Shown: positions 35,766-44,974, counted from the stretch's first letter. The stretch: 64,000 bases of DNA from Oxalobacter paraformigenes (GCF_000158475.2 NZ_KI392031.1:807786-871785); one strand, 5' to 3'. The notes: generated by a model not told the origin, from the letters alone. Made by a program: numbers and translations.

Positions 35766-35975
35766 TCACTTCGATGATTGTCTCATATCATCCAGAGTCG
35801 CGGCGACATCCCTGATGTCGGCGCTTAAAGGGTTCCCAGCCATTGGAACTGGAAAAACGCCCAGAGATCTTTGTGTATATGCGGTGTTTTCTTTTATTCC
35901 CAGTGCATGGCACACTTCTTTAAAATTCAGCCTTGGTTTGTTATATATCGCAAGTAGCATAAATTCTGTTTGCAT
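35766..35975 (-). CDS. PrtN-like / excisionase-like small regulator
   Basis: 69 residues from the ATG at 35975 with CAGGAGACAGCG upstream; 35990 is a weaker start. MQTEFMLLAIYNKPRLNFKEVCHALGI followed by VPMAGNPLSADIRDVAATLDD resembles the pyocin-activator PrtN family and MerR/AlpA-like excisionase folds, which select a winged helix-turn-helix DNA contact. It is the last gene of the leftward operon, a usual position for an excisionase, so it may control excision or late expression. Confidence 0.6.
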   Translation of the reverse strand: MQTEFMLLAIYNKPRLNFKEVCHALGIKENTAYTQRSLGVFPVPMAGNPLSADIRDVAATLDDMRQSSK

Positions 35976-36093
35976 CGCTGTCTCCTGCACGACATTTGCG
36001 TGAAATATCCCAGGCTTTGGTCATTATTCAACGGCATTCCAGACCAGGCGACCTTGTAACACAACCTTTACCGTTTTTTCGCTGACCTTCACT

Positions 36094-36588
36094 TCATTGA
36101 ATTTCTCCTTCAGCTGTTACATAGCGATGAATCCCGGATAATTCTTCTTTAATCCGGAAATCGCGTAACATCTCATCTGCATAATTCCAGGTCATCCCCA
36201 TTGTTTCGGTCCGTATGCGATCCAGCGCTTCACGAGCATGTCTTGTATCAGATGGGGTGATCATTTCTCCATTTTTGATGAGAGCAACAAGATGCCGCAA
36301 TGGATCCATGTGAAGGTTGCGTCCGGTACGGCGTTCATGAATTTCGTATCCCTCAATAAATCCAGTTACTGCAGAGACAGTTTCGTAAAATCGTCCGTCT
36401 TTCCGGTTCAAAAATAACGGGACATCATCATTGGCGACGTAAATGGTTCCATCTTCTTCGAGCTGATCAATGATGCTGTACAGTGGTGAAAAGACAGAAT
36501 CGATTACCCAAGGGAGTGTTTTCAGCTTCACGCAACCGGGATCCCGTGGACGATATGTTTTATTTCTGCGTTTATTTTGTCTAGACAC
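36094..36588 (-). CDS. Phage protein of unknown function
   Basis: 164 residues. The start is taken as GTG 36588 because a GGAGGAAACC site precedes it and the MSRQNKRRNKTYRPRD sequence begins there. No domain recognised. The body has YVANDDVPLFLNRKDGRFYETVSAVTGF-type mixed alpha/beta sequence and a conserved-looking MDPLRHLVALIKNGEMITP segment. Immediately downstream of the DUF4942 methyltransferase in the same operon. Confidence 0.65.
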   Translation of the reverse strand: MSRQNKRRNKTYRPRDPGCVKLKTLPWVIDSVFSPLYSIIDQLEEDGTIYVANDDVPLFLNRKDGRFYETVSAVTGFIEGYEIHERRTGRNLHMDPLRHLVALIKNGEMITPSDTRHAREALDRIRTETMGMTWNYADEMLRDFRIKEELSGIHRYVTAEGEIQ

Positions 36589-36598
36589 GGTTTCCTCC

Positions 36599-38170
36599 TT
36601 AATTACCATAACCAATCAAAGGGAGATTTTTGCTGGATAAAGCGAAATTGCAGTTTCCACGAAAATACTTTTCTGCATCTTTTGCAAGATTTTCAGGAAA
36701 TTCTTTCTGAATATCCTCTGCCGATTTAATCCAGCCGAGAAGCCGGGCCGCCTCGACATTGAGTGCCTTGGCAAATTCCTGGTTCATCTTGATGTGCATA
36801 TTGCCATTCTTGTAATAGCGATATTCCAAAAGGGGTACATAATCCGTGAGATAGACGACACCTTTTTCTCCGGTATCTAATGCGTATTCGCAATCTACGA
36901 CATGAAAACCCAGGTTGGTCGCAATCGTGCAAATATCATCAATTCCACTCTTAATATTGTCTCTGGTGTAGTACGAGTACTGTCGATAGAAATAGGAAGT
37001 GCTGCATACAATGCGGTAATCAAGGGTATAGTGCGTCAAATCGTCACGGTTGTATCGCCACCCAGAACCTTTGAATACACGCTGATTAGATTTATAGGGT
37101 GTAACGTTATCGCGTGTCGATAGGCTTTTGTAAAAATCAGTGAGTTGTGCATCGTAATACGTATTGGCATTCTTGATGACCCAAATTACCAGAGAATAAA
37201 TATTGCTTACCGTAAAATCGGCCGATGTCAGACCAGAAAACCGAGACATCATTTTGTTCCGAGTATCGTATGTCAGGCGCGATGTAATGGCGTCAAGGTT
37301 ATCAAATACCAATTGCCAATACTTGGTTTTCAAACCTTTCAAACGAGATTTCAAACTCTTTTTTACAGCATCCTTGGTAATACCAATACTTTTTAGTATG
37401 TCGGCGGACAGAGAAGAAATAGCCTTAAAATGATTGGAAAGGATCTTTTGCTCATGCTCGTAGGCATTGACGAGTATTTGTGCCTTGTCTTTTCCGGCAA
37501 TAAGCTGATTTTTTAAAAGTTCTTCCGAATTTTCTTCTTCCGCATCCGCCTTTATCGGAAACATCTGATCAAACCAGGCATCAAAAGCCTTATCTGATGA
37601 GGTCTGTTTACTTATATAGAGGACATTAACTTTGGCGCGGGCAACACGTTCGGCGTCAAAAAAATCGAAATTACCAAGAATATCTACCTTGCCACCAACG
37701 GTTTCCAGTAGAGCCTGAATTTCCTCGTTTTCTTTCCAACGTTCCGGAATAACAAGGTAAATATGATGCGCAGAGGTTTCGAAAATAATACGTTTTGTCC
37801 AGGCTACATATTCGGAATAGGGCGGATTGCAAAAAACAATATCAATATCCTTGTCAATCAACATGCATTCATGAAAATCTGTTCCGACAATAATGGCATC
37901 TGCCGGAAGGCGATCAATCAATATTTTGCTTTTTTCGATGACGTAATAGTCAATCCAGGCTTTTCTGTAATCGCTGGTTTCTTTACTGTTGTACTCATCG
38001 AAATATTTCTTGAAATTACAAGTGCCACATCCAATATCAAGGACTTTAAAAGTCCTGGAATAGCGCATTAGTGACATATGCTGATATATTTTGTCGAGCA
38101 TTTCTCGGGTTGTTGGATAAAGCTCGAAATCCTGATCGTTTTCTTTCAGTTTTTTAATAAGGGCTTTCAT
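36599..38170 (-). CDS. DUF4942-type DNA adenine/cytosine amino-methyltransferase
   Basis: 523 residues from the ATG at 38170. Class I SAM fold: motif I DIGCGT (45-50) and amino-methyltransferase motif IV NPPY (115-118). A long C-terminal DUF4942 region (from about 245, ANKM-like helical EHEQKILSNHF...SRLTYDTRNKMMSRF) probably binds DNA. The start overlaps the Dam-like gene stop (ATGA). Phage methyltransferases of this kind usually protect DNA from host restriction. Its target sequence is unknown. Confidence 0.82.
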   Translation of the reverse strand: MKALIKKLKENDQDFELYPTTREMLDKIYQHMSLMRYSRTFKVLDIGCGTCNFKKYFDEYNSKETSDYRKAWIDYYVIEKSKILIDRLPADAIIVGTDFHECMLIDKDIDIVFCNPPYSEYVAWTKRIIFETSAHHIYLVIPERWKENEEIQALLETVGGKVDILGNFDFFDAERVARAKVNVLYISKQTSSDKAFDAWFDQMFPIKADAEEENSEELLKNQLIAGKDKAQILVNAYEHEQKILSNHFKAISSLSADILKSIGITKDAVKKSLKSRLKGLKTKYWQLVFDNLDAITSRLTYDTRNKMMSRFSGLTSADFTVSNIYSLVIWVIKNANTYYDAQLTDFYKSLSTRDNVTPYKSNQRVFKGSGWRYNRDDLTHYTLDYRIVCSTSYFYRQYSYYTRDNIKSGIDDICTIATNLGFHVVDCEYALDTGEKGVVYLTDYVPLLEYRYYKNGNMHIKMNQEFAKALNVEAARLLGWIKSAEDIQKEFPENLAKDAEKYFRGNCNFALSSKNLPLIGYGN

Positions 38171-39018
38171 GCAAACAATCTCTTTTGTGATTTTTTTTCC
38201 AGTGCGATTTGGCAGGCAGGATTGATCCAGAGGCATTCTTTACGCATTCCTGTACCGCGATGAGCCGAAATGCGGGCAATAGTCTGATATTGCGTCCACC
38301 CAGTGAGATGATCGTTGTATATCTCGTTTTCGTAGCCTGACAACACGACAAACCCGGAAAGTGCTTTCAGCGTATCCAGCAATTTGACGTGTTCTTCATC
38401 CGTCATTTCGTGTTTGTAATAATTGCGAGCAGATGCACTCTTGTCTCTTGTTTCGTGGACATAAGGCGGATCAACGTAATGCAAGGTTGTCGGTGTATCG
38501 TGCTGCAGCATGACGCGGACAGCAGGACGGTTTTCAATCAAAACACCGGAAAACCGTTCACCAACTGATCTGATAGCATCGGGGTAGGCTTCCCAGAGAT
38601 GTTGAGCTGTGGCGTAGGCGCGTTTGGAATCGATGCGGAAACCGGTTATCCCCTTTGTTGCCCCCGCGGAGCCAAAGCCCATTTGCGCCCTAATAATTGT
38701 TTTTCTGGCCCTTTCCAGCGGTTCATCAGTTTCTTCAAAAGCCAGATAAAACTCGTCACGGCAGTAGGGGGTCAGAACGAGCGACTCAATCAATTTTTTT
38801 CGTGCGATAGGATCTCTGAGAACAGAGAAAAAATTGACAATATCACCGTCCAGATCGTTATAAACCTCGGCGTAAGAGCGTGGTTTTCGAAGCAGAACAC
38901 CGGCAGCACCTCCGAACGGTTCCACGTAACACTCATGCGTAGGGAAGAACCCAATAATCCAGGGTGCAAGACGGTATTTCCCGCCGTGATAACGAAGAGC
39001 AGGATGCCTGATAGTCAT
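38167..39018 (-). CDS. D12-class DNA adenine methyltransferase (Dam-like)
   Basis: 283 residues from the ATG at 39018; the upstream frame would overlap the C5 methyltransferase. Motifs: RYHGGKYRLAPWI at the N-terminus, SAM-binding EPFGGAAG (33-40) and catalytic DPPY (183-186), the order of the alpha class (Dam, DpnM). It methylates N6-adenine. The GATC target is common in the class but cannot be assumed. Coupled on both sides within a methyltransferase trio. Confidence 0.92.
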   Translation of the reverse strand: MTIRHPALRYHGGKYRLAPWIIGFFPTHECYVEPFGGAAGVLLRKPRSYAEVYNDLDGDIVNFFSVLRDPIARKKLIESLVLTPYCRDEFYLAFEETDEPLERARKTIIRAQMGFGSAGATKGITGFRIDSKRAYATAQHLWEAYPDAIRSVGERFSGVLIENRPAVRVMLQHDTPTTLHYVDPPYVHETRDKSASARNYYKHEMTDEEHVKLLDTLKALSGFVVLSGYENEIYNDHLTGWTQYQTIARISAHRGTGMRKECLWINPACQIALEKKSQKRLFA

Positions 39019-40484
39019 GCCGCAACCTCTATTTCTTGATCGACGAAATTGGCACGGATGATCGCAGCCGCAATAGGTGGGCAAACAGAATTGCCACAAA
39101 GTCTCGTCTGGACGGTTTTCGATACAGGTCTGTCATTGATTCGGTCAAAAATGTAATTGGCCGGAAATCCTTGAGCTTTGAACAGTTCGTGAGGCTGGAG
39201 CATCCGCATGCCGATATCGGTAATGACATGCGTTTCGCCCTGTATCTTTACCGTTACCAGTCCAAAACGGTCTTTCGTCGGAATGGTATGCATTGGTTCC
39301 CGGATATCCACTCCGTCTTTCTCATTGCCGTAATACTTGACGAGCAATGCAGCCACAAGGCCGGCATGCCGTCCGCCGGCAGTCACCGTTCGCATAGGAT
39401 CGTCCGCAGCACGGGCGACACTTTCCTCTCTCAGAGTCACGATGTGTGCCGTGACAAGTGAATGATGATCTGCAGTAGTTACCGTACCAAGCGGCTTTCT
39501 GACATCGTGACCGACCACGCCGCCGTAATGTTTGGCGATGAATGCGGATACTAGGGAAGACTTGTCGAACCTTTCGATTTTCGGGACAACGATCGCATAA
39601 CCATGATGTGATGTGATCGTCTTGAGAGGCTTGTTGATGTCCTGTCCCCTGAAAGCGTCGTACCAGGAAGCGGTATGGTTGCATTCGACAATATACGGAT
39701 CAGCCGAGTTGACGACATAGCGCATGATTCCCTTTGCAATCCGCCTTAATGTTGCCTCTTTAAGCGGCCTCTTGCGCTCGAAAATGGACGGGCAGGGCAA
39801 TGACCAGTCGATACATTCAGCCGCCGTGCGCCACGGCTTCAGCTTCCTCGTCTTCGTCTCCAGTTTCTTTGGATCACCATGCGTAGGAGCAGGCCAGACA
39901 ATCGGGATACCATCGCAACGCGCAATCAAAAAGAGGCGTTTACGGATAGTGGGAGCGCCATAATCGCATGCCCGTAATTCACGCCAGTCCACGGCATAGC
40001 CCAGATTTTTCAGGCTGCCGATCCAGCGCCGGAATGTCATTCCTTTTTTTGCTGGGTCGGGCTTGCCATCGACCAGTGGTCCCCATGTCTGAAACTCCTC
40101 GACATTTTCCAAACAGATAATTCGCGGCCGGACCAGTTTGGCCCATTTGACCACCACCCAGGCCAGAGACCGAATTTTCTTGCTGACAGGTTTGCCGCCT
40201 TTTGCTTTTGAGAAATGCTTACAATCCGGACTGGCCCACAGTAGCCCGACAGGCTGGCTATTCGTTGCGGAAACAGGGTCAATCTCGAAAACATCAGTAC
40301 AGTAATGTTTCGTCTGCGGGTGATTGGCAGCATGCAGTGCAATCGCTTCGGGATCATGGTTGATTGCGATATCGACATGTCTTCCAATGGCCTGTTCAAT
40401 ACCGGTCGAAGCGCCGCCACCGCCGGCAAAAAGGTCCACAATCAGTTCGTTATCAAGAGGTAAAATATATTGCGGTGTCAGCAT
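39015..40484 (-). CDS. C5-cytosine DNA methyltransferase
   Basis: 489 residues. Motif I DLFAGGGGASTGIEQA, motif IV SPDCKHFS with catalytic Cys88 (usual P-C replaced by D-C), motif VI ENVEEF, motif VIII PTIRKRLFLIAR, and C-terminal FKAQGFPANY and LCGNSVCPP motifs IX-X. Long variable target-recognition region. Encoded in one operon with two adenine-type methyltransferases. Probably an antirestriction function of the phage. Confidence 0.93.
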   Translation of the reverse strand: MLTPQYILPLDNELIVDLFAGGGGASTGIEQAIGRHVDIAINHDPEAIALHAANHPQTKHYCTDVFEIDPVSATNSQPVGLLWASPDCKHFSKAKGGKPVSKKIRSLAWVVVKWAKLVRPRIICLENVEEFQTWGPLVDGKPDPAKKGMTFRRWIGSLKNLGYAVDWRELRACDYGAPTIRKRLFLIARCDGIPIVWPAPTHGDPKKLETKTRKLKPWRTAAECIDWSLPCPSIFERKRPLKEATLRRIAKGIMRYVVNSADPYIVECNHTASWYDAFRGQDINKPLKTITSHHGYAIVVPKIERFDKSSLVSAFIAKHYGGVVGHDVRKPLGTVTTADHHSLVTAHIVTLREESVARAADDPMRTVTAGGRHAGLVAALLVKYYGNEKDGVDIREPMHTIPTKDRFGLVTVKIQGETHVITDIGMRMLQPHELFKAQGFPANYIFDRINDRPVSKTVQTRLCGNSVCPPIAAAIIRANFVDQEIEVAA

Positions 40485-41083
40485 TATTTCATCTCCCGTT
40501 GAGGTTTTTCTTCGATCAAGAGACGTAGATTACTCGCACGTTTTCTGAGGTCGTAAGCTGCTGAATTCAGGCCCTTCCAGTAGTCTGAGACTGTATCGTT
40601 AAGTCCATCCAAGTTTTCTTCATCTTCGGATTGTTCAGCCTTCCATAGATCATTGAGAGCGTCCTTGAGGTCTTTTCCAGTTTTAGCCAGATGCTCAGCA
40701 TCAGTGAGAACAGAAACAATGGCCGATCGTGGAACCAGTACATAACCTTCACGCATGTCACCTTTGTGGCCACTGCCATTGCAGGCCGGACAGTTGTTTG
40801 ATGGATTACCCCAATCTTCTCTTCCGTCATTGATGTGCGCGAGTTTTCCGTTTATCTCCCTGTAACCATGTCCACCGATTTCTTTTATTTTTTGCATGAA
40901 CTCGGGATCTGGAAGAAAATCGGACTGTGCTTCTGCAACGAGTGTAGCGGCGGTATGTCGTGCATCTTTGTGTCCAATGCGATACCAGTAATCAGCAAAA
41001 CTATCACTGGTTCTCCAAGGACTTGTACACGGTAAATTCATGATCTGGTCATGTAATTTGTCTAATTTTCTATTCAAGTTCAT
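40484..41083 (-). CDS. Phage protein with a single CxxCxGSG zinc-type motif
   Basis: 199 residues from the ATG at 41083 (MNLNRKLDKLHDQIM), which overlaps the upstream gene by 14 bases. The middle carries NNCPACNGSGHKG, a DnaJ-like half zinc finger, and the C-terminal half is helical (DAEHLAKTGKDLKDALNDLW). It ends by one-base overlap with the C5 methyltransferase start. Function unknown. Confidence 0.65.
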   Translation of the reverse strand: MNLNRKLDKLHDQIMNLPCTSPWRTSDSFADYWYRIGHKDARHTAATLVAEAQSDFLPDPEFMQKIKEIGGHGYREINGKLAHINDGREDWGNPSNNCPACNGSGHKGDMREGYVLVPRSAIVSVLTDAEHLAKTGKDLKDALNDLWKAEQSEDEENLDGLNDTVSDYWKGLNSAAYDLRKRASNLRLLIEEKPQREMK

Positions 41084-41429
41084 TATTGCTCCAGTCCAAC
41101 CGCTGACCGCACCTAGAACAGCATTCGTCCCGGATACCATAAGAGGAAAGAAAACCGTTCCCACAGGTTGGGCAACATCTGTCTTTTAATGGTTTCGGAT
41201 TGTCCTTCTCACCAATTGCTTTGAGCTCGCTTATCCGCGCATACATCTGTGTGATAACCCGCTTGCACTGGGATTTATCCAGCGGTTCGCCGGTGATGGG
41301 ATGAGTGATATAAACCTCTGCACGGGTGTGCCATTCTTCCGCGGTATACTCCTCGTTAATACTCGGCGGCAGCGATGCACCACAGTCTTCGCAAACCGGG
41401 CACGGTTTTAATTCAGTCGTTTTGCTCAT
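41070..41429 (-). CDS. Lar-like zinc-ribbon protein
   Basis: 119 residues. N-terminal ELKPCPVCEDCGA and E-E-W-x-T-R resemble the Lar restriction-alleviation family. The C-terminus has a second four-Cys ribbon (RCCPTCGNGF...CCSRCGQRLDW). It may act in antirestriction or simply bind nucleic acid. Coupled by ATGA-type overlap to the next upstream gene. Confidence 0.6.
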   Translation of the reverse strand: MSKTTELKPCPVCEDCGASLPPSINEEYTAEEWHTRAEVYITHPITGEPLDKSQCKRVITQMYARISELKAIGEKDNPKPLKDRCCPTCGNGFLSSYGIRDECCSRCGQRLDWSNNELE

Positions 41430-41881
41430 ACGGCCTCCGGCTTATCAAGTTCAAGTAATCCATTTGTCGATGCATGATCAAGGATAGTGCGTCCATCACC
41501 AAGAAGAATTTGTCCAAGAAATGCACCCTCAAAAGAGAGAATTCCAACTTCAATAGCAGTGATCTGGCCTTTTATCCAGTCCCGCAGAACAGAACAAACG
41601 CTTATCTTTGCCTGATCTGTTGCCCTCGCTTCGTGTTGAATTCTGGTTCGACGGTGACGAGATGGGTTATATGGATGTTCCTTCAGCCAAGCCGCTGCGT
41701 AACCACGATAACTCGCCTTAACTGACACGTCCTTGCCACGATATGTAAACTGAACGAGTAGCTCTCCTTTTTCGTTGTCCGTCATCGTCCCAAAACGGGC
41801 GCAGCCGAATCGCGTGAGAACTTTGTGGATATCGTCCAGTGCTGCTGTTCCGCTGGAGGCATTTTCATATGGCAGGCTCAT
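41426..41881 (-). CDS. Phage protein of unknown function
   Basis: 151 residues from the ATG at 41881, which has a GGGAG site five bases upstream and overlaps the preceding stop; 41905 is weaker. KVLTRFGCARFGTMTDNEKGELLVQFTYRGKDVSVKAS at the N-terminus is a compact alpha/beta unit, followed by AAWLKEHPYN and an AxEVGxLSFEGAFLGQILL end. Similar short phage proteins are found among early genes. No function can be given. Confidence 0.65.
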   Translation of the reverse strand: MSLPYENASSGTAALDDIHKVLTRFGCARFGTMTDNEKGELLVQFTYRGKDVSVKASYRGYAAAWLKEHPYNPSRHRRTRIQHEARATDQAKISVCSVLRDWIKGQITAIEVGILSFEGAFLGQILLGDGRTILDHASTNGLLELDKPEAV

Positions 41882-42051
41882 AAATCTCCCGTCCTTGTGT
41901 TCCATTTTTTAATCATGTCCTCTTTACTCCCACCCGAAAAAGAGGCATCACAACGTGGACAATAAGCGTTATAAATATATTGCGTGATCCTGTATAAGCG
42001 CGCTCTTTCTCCGCAAAACGGGAATGGCAGCAATTCAGTCTTGGTTCCCAT
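41878..42051 (-). CDS. Very small Lar-family-like protein
   Basis: 57 residues from the ATG at 42051 with a perfect AGGAGG site. The pattern LLPFPFCGERARLYR...YCPRCDASFSGGSKEDMIKKWNTR is that of Lar restriction-alleviation proteins (normally K-P-C-P-F-C-G...W-N-x-R), but the first Cys of the zinc site is replaced by Phe. Zinc binding may be weakened. Lar proteins modulate type I restriction. Confidence 0.7.
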   Translation of the reverse strand: MGTKTELLPFPFCGERARLYRITQYIYNAYCPRCDASFSGGSKEDMIKKWNTRTGDL

Positions 42052-42059
42052 ACGCCTCC

Positions 42060-42311
42060 TTATAAAAAGACTCTCTCGCAAATGCGTTCCCATGCTGGAT
42101 CGTTTCCATTGACTGCGTTATAGACTGCTCCACATTTCCGGCAGCCGAGTCCCCACATATCTCCGCATGTGTATCGCTGTGGTTTTGTTCGGAATTTCTT
42201 CCCTCGCTTACCGGCTTTGCTGATCATCACCCGCTCTTCTAGTACGAATTCTTCCCATGCGTAGAGCAGACCTCCGCATTCTGGACACACGCACTTGTCG
42301 TTATTGTTCAT
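42060..42311 (-). CDS. Small zinc-ribbon phage protein
   Basis: 83 residues from the ATG at 42311 (overlaps the previous stop by ATGA). Cys pairs CVCPECGG near the N-terminus and YTCGDMWGLGCRKCGAVY near the C-terminus form a zinc ribbon around a basic insert. Probably binds nucleic acid. No named family recognised. Confidence 0.65.
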   Translation of the reverse strand: MNNNDKCVCPECGGLLYAWEEFVLEERVMISKAGKRGKKFRTKPQRYTCGDMWGLGCRKCGAVYNAVNGNDPAWERICERVFL

Positions 42312-43183
42312 TCCGGTACCCCGTCCCATGTTTTGCCGTCCAGCATGCGGCCAGAAGCTTTTTTGCCAAACCTGAAAGCCGTAAATGTATCGTCAAGGTT
42401 TGTTGTTCTGCATTTCAGAAAACCATCGTGCGGGATGGTATTCTGGTCGCAAAACTCAACATTTCCGTATTCGTCCCTTTCGGCTGGGAGCCATTCACCC
42501 CATTGCTTAAAGAAAAACGGTACGCCAGCAATGGCACACTGATCACGTAAAGACCGTACCCAATCCGGATGCATCGGTCTCGCGTTTGGCCCACTCTCGC
42601 CTCCGCAAATAACCCAGTCAATTCCTTCCGAAAGTTTCCACAACGAAATAATTACAGGGCCAAGCAGGGGCTCTATACTCAAAAATCGTTTTGCCGCGGG
42701 TATATCGAGTAAAACGGGGATTCTTTCATCGGCCGTTGTCTGGTTTTCGACTGTTACGCCAATCCAGACATTTGGCAAGATCATAGGCAAGTCGGATAGA
42801 TATCCTGACATTCGGTCCGGACGTTTTGTCAGAATCTGAAAGGTATGCTGTTGAGCATAAGCCATCACTTCAAATATATCGTTCAACCATTCATCAGAGA
42901 CGTTTTCGTGAAACAGATCACCATGTGCACAAACAAAAATCTTCTGCGGTTTTTCCCACTGTAGTGGTTGACTCAGCCATTCTCGGTTAAACCGCACTTC
43001 GCCAGTCCAGACATGGCGTCCATTTACTTCTTTCGTCAGACCTGCTCGGGAAGGATGATGTTTCAGGCGTGTACCGGCAAGCTGGCTTGCATAACAGTTT
43101 GCGCAACCGGGAGATATGGGAGTACATCCGGTAATGATGTTCCATGTTCCGTCAGTCCAGTTGATATGTGATTTTTTAGCCAT
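42308..43183 (-). CDS. Phage Gp37/Gp68 family protein (DUF5131)
   Basis: 291 residues. INWTDGTWNIITGCTPISPGCANCYA at the N-terminus has the Cys arrangement of the family. FVCAHGDLFHENVSDEWL, ILTKRPDRM, VWIGVTVENQTTAD and WVICGGESGPNARPMHPDW are signature segments. The fold is TIM-barrel-like and distantly related to radical SAM enzymes, and the Cys triad may hold an Fe-S cluster. Biological role unproven. It lies between zinc-ribbon genes in the leftward operon. Confidence 0.9.
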   Translation of the reverse strand: MAKKSHINWTDGTWNIITGCTPISPGCANCYASQLAGTRLKHHPSRAGLTKEVNGRHVWTGEVRFNREWLSQPLQWEKPQKIFVCAHGDLFHENVSDEWLNDIFEVMAYAQQHTFQILTKRPDRMSGYLSDLPMILPNVWIGVTVENQTTADERIPVLLDIPAAKRFLSIEPLLGPVIISLWKLSEGIDWVICGGESGPNARPMHPDWVRSLRDQCAIAGVPFFFKQWGEWLPAERDEYGNVEFCDQNTIPHDGFLKCRTTNLDDTFTAFRFGKKASGRMLDGKTWDGVPE

Positions 43184-43208
43184 GGCATGATTTGTTTTCG
43201 GTTTTCAG

Positions 43209-43457
43209 TCATATTTCATCAAGTATTTCTTCAAGCCTTTTTTCCTGGGGGGCTTTTACAGTTTTCAGGTAATCTGCTGCCTCAATTAATGCCTTTCCAA
43301 AACCCCTCATAAAATCCGCGTCTTCTTTTGTAAACAAAAATTGAGTTCCTTCCCGATTGCTTGTCAATTCCAGCCGAATTTCATCTAATCGGTCAGTTAA
43401 AAGATATACATGCATTCCGGATTGCTTAATAAATCCTCTTTTTTCAAAACTTCCCAT
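43209..43457 (-). CDS. Small phage protein of unknown function
   Basis: 82 residues with an AAGGAATAAGAC site. MHVYLLTDRLDEIRLELTSNREGTQFLFTKEDADFMRGFGKALIEAADYL: a beta-hairpin and helix; the C-terminus is charged. No family recognised. Confidence 0.6.
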   Translation of the reverse strand: MGSFEKRGFIKQSGMHVYLLTDRLDEIRLELTSNREGTQFLFTKEDADFMRGFGKALIEAADYLKTVKAPQEKRLEEILDEI

Positions 43458-43596
43458 GTCTTATTCCTTATAATTTTTTAAATGCCAGTGACAGATTGCG
43501 TCTCTGTCTTGACGTCGGGTTCGAGCGGAAAGAGAACACCCATCCGATGCATCCGTTATTTCCCCACGGGGTTTGCTTGGGTCGCCAACATGAGAG

Positions 43597-44445
43597 CTAT
43601 GCTGCAAATGGATTTCCAAAGAAGAACGGCTGACCGCATTCGGCCTTGATTCGCTCGATAATCGTATCCGTCGCGGCTTTCATGACCAGATCGGGACGGA
43701 CAAGCTCGTACCAGAACTCAACCTTTCCTTCGCGGTGTCGATAGCGGAGGCGTGCATTGATCTGATAGGCGTCTCCTCCGAAATAAACCGGGATGCCGAT
43801 TGCAAACTTGTCGAACACCTTCATCTGCTCAATCGTGCCTTTGTCGTCGTCCTGGATGAATGTCATATTGACGCCACCGTTTTGCAGGCGAACCGACGAT
43901 TTGAAACGGTAGTCCTGCTTCGCCTCGAAATTGAGGGCCATATTGAGCATTTCCGCGCTGGACGGATAGCCTTCCGGACTGGCAATATCCGCTTGATTGT
44001 TGTCGATAAATTCTGCGAAATCGACTTGAGACATGACAGAGCCGTTTTTACGTATCCAACACCGATATTCCTGCGAAAACTGTGGCGTATAGCGGGCAAC
44101 GTGGTCGCGCCACGCCTGCTCATCCTCTTTTTCTCCGTGGTCGTTGATGATCGACCGAAATTTCGCCTTGCCCTCCGAATAATCGATGTCTGCCCAGATC
44201 GTGCAGGAGGTCGATGAGCCGTGGCGTTTCACGTATCCGATAAAGCTATCAGTGTCGATTAATTCCACGGCAGCCTTCTTGCGCCTCGGTTTTGCGAGTA
44301 ATTTTTCGTCATTACAATCTTGTACTTCCCATCCATTCGGAACAACGACTTTCCGGAACTGGCTTTCCTTATCCTCAAATAGGGTTATTGGCTTTGGTGC
44401 ATTCTCAAAAATCGTTTCCGCGATGTTCTTGTTTTCTTCGTCCAT
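43597..44445 (-). CDS. DUF2303 family protein (YfdQ-like)
   Basis: 282 residues. Characteristic segments are VVVPNGWEVQDCNDEKLLAKPRRKKAAV, SFIGYVKRHGSSTSCTIWAD and SQVDFAEFIDNN, then a beta-rich second half. DUF2303 genes sit beside recombination genes in many phages and in E. coli CPS-53 (yfdQ). Function unknown, probably linked to DNA metabolism. Start ATG 44445 with a clear upstream AAAAGGA. Confidence 0.87.
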   Translation of the reverse strand: MDEENKNIAETIFENAPKPITLFEDKESQFRKVVVPNGWEVQDCNDEKLLAKPRRKKAAVELIDTDSFIGYVKRHGSSTSCTIWADIDYSEGKAKFRSIINDHGEKEDEQAWRDHVARYTPQFSQEYRCWIRKNGSVMSQVDFAEFIDNNQADIASPEGYPSSAEMLNMALNFEAKQDYRFKSSVRLQNGGVNMTFIQDDDKGTIEQMKVFDKFAIGIPVYFGGDAYQINARLRYRHREGKVEFWYELVRPDLVMKAATDTIIERIKAECGQPFFFGNPFAA

Positions 44446-44476
44446 GTAAAAATCCTTTTAGATGAGAGTGGAGGGG

Positions 44477-44818
44477 TTATTGAGCGTTTGCCGTTTTCAG
44501 TGGAACGGCTGACACGTCAACAGTTTTAAGGTTGAGCTTCTGCTGGTTCGGGTTATCCGGTACCAGATTGCCTTCCGGAGTGACGAACAACAAAGCTTCC
44601 ATCGGGGCTTCTGCAGGTTTGGATAAGGTGGCTTTTCCTGTTACAGTCATGGCCCCGTTTGCCGTGGCTCTCTTGACCGTGATCTTCAAGGTAATAGAAC
44701 CTTGCCCACCTTGCTCATCAACGGCTTTCGTAAGCTCGACCATCATGTCGCTGGCTTTGTCGATAAACTCGCCACCAGCGATCTGGCGTAAAACATCGGT
44801 TATTGGTCTTGCAGACAT
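44477..44818 (-). CDS. Phage protein paired with DUF2303
   Basis: 113 residues from the ATG at 44818 after AAAGGAAACTGT; the longer frame to 45250 crosses a structured region and is not used. MSARPITDVLRQIAGGEFIDKASDMMVELTKAVDEQGGQGSITLKIT is typical of a small conserved phage family found next to DUF2303. The second half is beta-rich with GAMTVTGKATLSKPAEAP. Function unknown. Confidence 0.7.
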   Translation of the reverse strand: MSARPITDVLRQIAGGEFIDKASDMMVELTKAVDEQGGQGSITLKITVKRATANGAMTVTGKATLSKPAEAPMEALLFVTPEGNLVPDNPNQQKLNLKTVDVSAVPLKTANAQ

Positions 44819-44974
44819 ACAGTTTCCTTTCATAAAAAGTGGTATCCGCTTTTGCTTCAGACATGTAAACAGACTGGTTTCAATCTGCTTTCGTGTCTGA
44901 GCGGTCTGTCCCGCCGTCAACCGTCTTTCCGATTTGCCATGCAAAAGCTCGCGACAGCAGTGCAAGCAAGAACG

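Noticed and set aside
35991-36093. 22-residue GTG-initiated frame between the PrtN-like gene and the 36094 gene
   Set aside because: Too short, no ribosome-binding site of its own and no recognisable features.
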